Of a DNA stretch of 64,000 bases, positions 63,346 to 64,000 are shown piece by piece (position 1 is the first letter of the stretch; each line of letters opens with the position of its first letter). The position numbers and the translations under genes are program-made. Location of the stretch: contig NC_091013.1 of the NCBI RefSeq assembly GCF_041296385.1, positions 68,169,563 through 68,233,562 on the forward strand, written 5' to 3'. The notes under the pieces are model-generated. The model had not been told where the DNA came from. It searched no databases and saw only the letters and a program-made list of their open reading frames with translations. Origin of the DNA: Aphelocoma coerulescens (Eukaryota; Chordata; Aves; Passeriformes; Corvidae).

Positions 63346-63666
63346 TTCCATGGCTGGAACAGGCCCATGGCTCCAGGCTGGCCGTGGCCCGGCCTGGCCT
63401 GGCCCAAGCAGGGCCTGGCCGGGCCCGCTGGCCCCTGCACGGGGCCTGCAGCCACCTGTCCCAGCGCCGGAAACGAGAGAGAGCTGGGGGGGGAGTTTGT
63501 CTATTCTTAAGTGTGGATCACAGAGGCGGTCACAACTTTAAGTGGCTTAAAGAATTGTCCATATTCAAACTGGCCAGCTGATAGGTTCTATCAGGTCCCA
63601 GAGGAAGCTGTAAGCACCCCTTAGCAAGGACATCCCTTCTGGGACTATGCTTGCTAACCTATGACA

Positions 63667-63671
63667 CCTGA
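63667..63671. repeat. 5-bp target-site duplication, right
   Basis: CCTGA immediately after the LTR terminus, identical to 62332-62336. Confidence 0.9.
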
Positions 63672-64000
63672 CCTTGAACACTGTCAGGGATGGGGCATCC
63701 ACGGCTTCTCTGAGCAACCTGTTCAGGGGTTTCACCACCCTCACATTAAAGAATTTCTTTCTAATATCTAATTTAAACCTGACCTCTTTCAGTTTAAAGC
63801 CACTACTCCTTGTCCTATCACTCTATGCCCTGTGCAGCTCTTTTGGAGGCTCTGTTTAGGTACTAGAAAATGATATAAGGTCTCCTCAGAGCCTCTTCTC
63901 CTGGCCTAAAAGCCCTGACTTTCCCAGCTATCTACATTGGAGAGGTGCTCCAGCCCTCTGATCATCTTAACAGCTCTAATCTGGACTCCCTCCAACAATT
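63667..64000 (-). mobile_element. CR1 LINE, inner part, running off the window
   Basis: The CR1 interrupted at 62336 resumes here with CCTGACCTTGAACACTGTCA, GGGATGGGGCATCCACGGCT and CTTCTCTGAGCAACC. It passes through CTCCTTGTCCTATCACTCTA and ends the window in CCAGCCCTCTGATCATCTTA followed by CTGGACTCCCTCC. The copy extends beyond the right edge, so its 5' truncation point is not seen. Counting both parts, at least about 440 bases of CR1 are present. Confidence 0.94.

Larger units (their letters stand above)
62337..63666 (-). mobile_element. Solo LTR of an endogenous retrovirus (family C), nested in CR1
   Basis: A 1330-bp element from TGTAGTGGTTTGGTC to CCTATGACA on the plus strand, with perfect 5-bp flanking repeats CCTGA. 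Removing it and one repeat rejoins an uninterrupted CR1. An AATAAA on the minus strand (62438-62443) lies about 100 bases from the left end. In minus-strand order the element runs TGTCATAGGTTAGCAAGCA to AAACCACTACA, so it most likely reads on the minus strand. The start and end strongly recall a passerine ERV LTR. It contains a CpG-rich section (63225-63475), two long G runs and an internal short duplication. No viral genes adjoin it. The 74-113-codon frames in the GC-rich section are by-products of low stop frequency. Confidence 0.9.

Noticed and set aside
63166..63581. Several overlapping 74-113-codon frames on both strands
   Set aside because: They sit in the GC-rich core of the family-C LTR, where stop codons are rare by composition.

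Overview
This window looks like a non-coding stretch of a songbird (passerine) nuclear genome. Many fragments of CR1, the dominant LINE of birds, carry the typical CR1 3' end. One short element has a tRNA-Ile-like head joined to a CR1-like tail, the layout I recall for TguSINE1 of passerines. Several solo LTRs resemble passerine endogenous-retrovirus LTRs. Base composition is AT-rich with local GC-rich patches. The species cannot be named from sequence alone, and all repeat names come from memory, not from a database search.

I find no gene I can support. No open frame exceeds about 154 codons. The longest recognisable ones lie inside CR1 copies (a piece of the reverse transcriptase domain at 56639-56980 and a C-terminal piece at 16444-16860), inside LTRs, or in the TTTC array. 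The window is best read as intergenic or deep intronic DNA.

Layout. 1-16400 is mostly unique AT-rich DNA. It holds a 63-bp sequence present twice in inverted orientation 2.2 kb apart (151-213 and 2317-2379) and two small tandem duplications. 16402-18069 has a CR1 piece and the tRNA-derived SINE. 18070-26000 is mostly unique. 26024-27102 is a CR1 split by a 643-bp solo LTR with a perfect 5-bp target duplication. 27103-33000 has TAAT-rich DNA, an (AC)26 array and an old CR1 with a decayed reverse transcriptase frame. 33021-38200 has three more CR1 pieces. 39543-39981 is a minus-strand LTR with octamer, TATA and polyadenylation signals. 43814-44070 is a long TTTC array. 44254-57060 carries five CR1 pieces. 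57765-58436 is a second copy of the first LTR family. 62225-64000 is a CR1 split by a 1330-bp CpG-rich solo LTR, again with a perfect 5-bp duplication.

The strongest observations are the two cases of an LTR nested in a CR1 with intact target duplications, which give a relative insertion order, and the unexplained 63-bp inverted pair. No new biological system was found.
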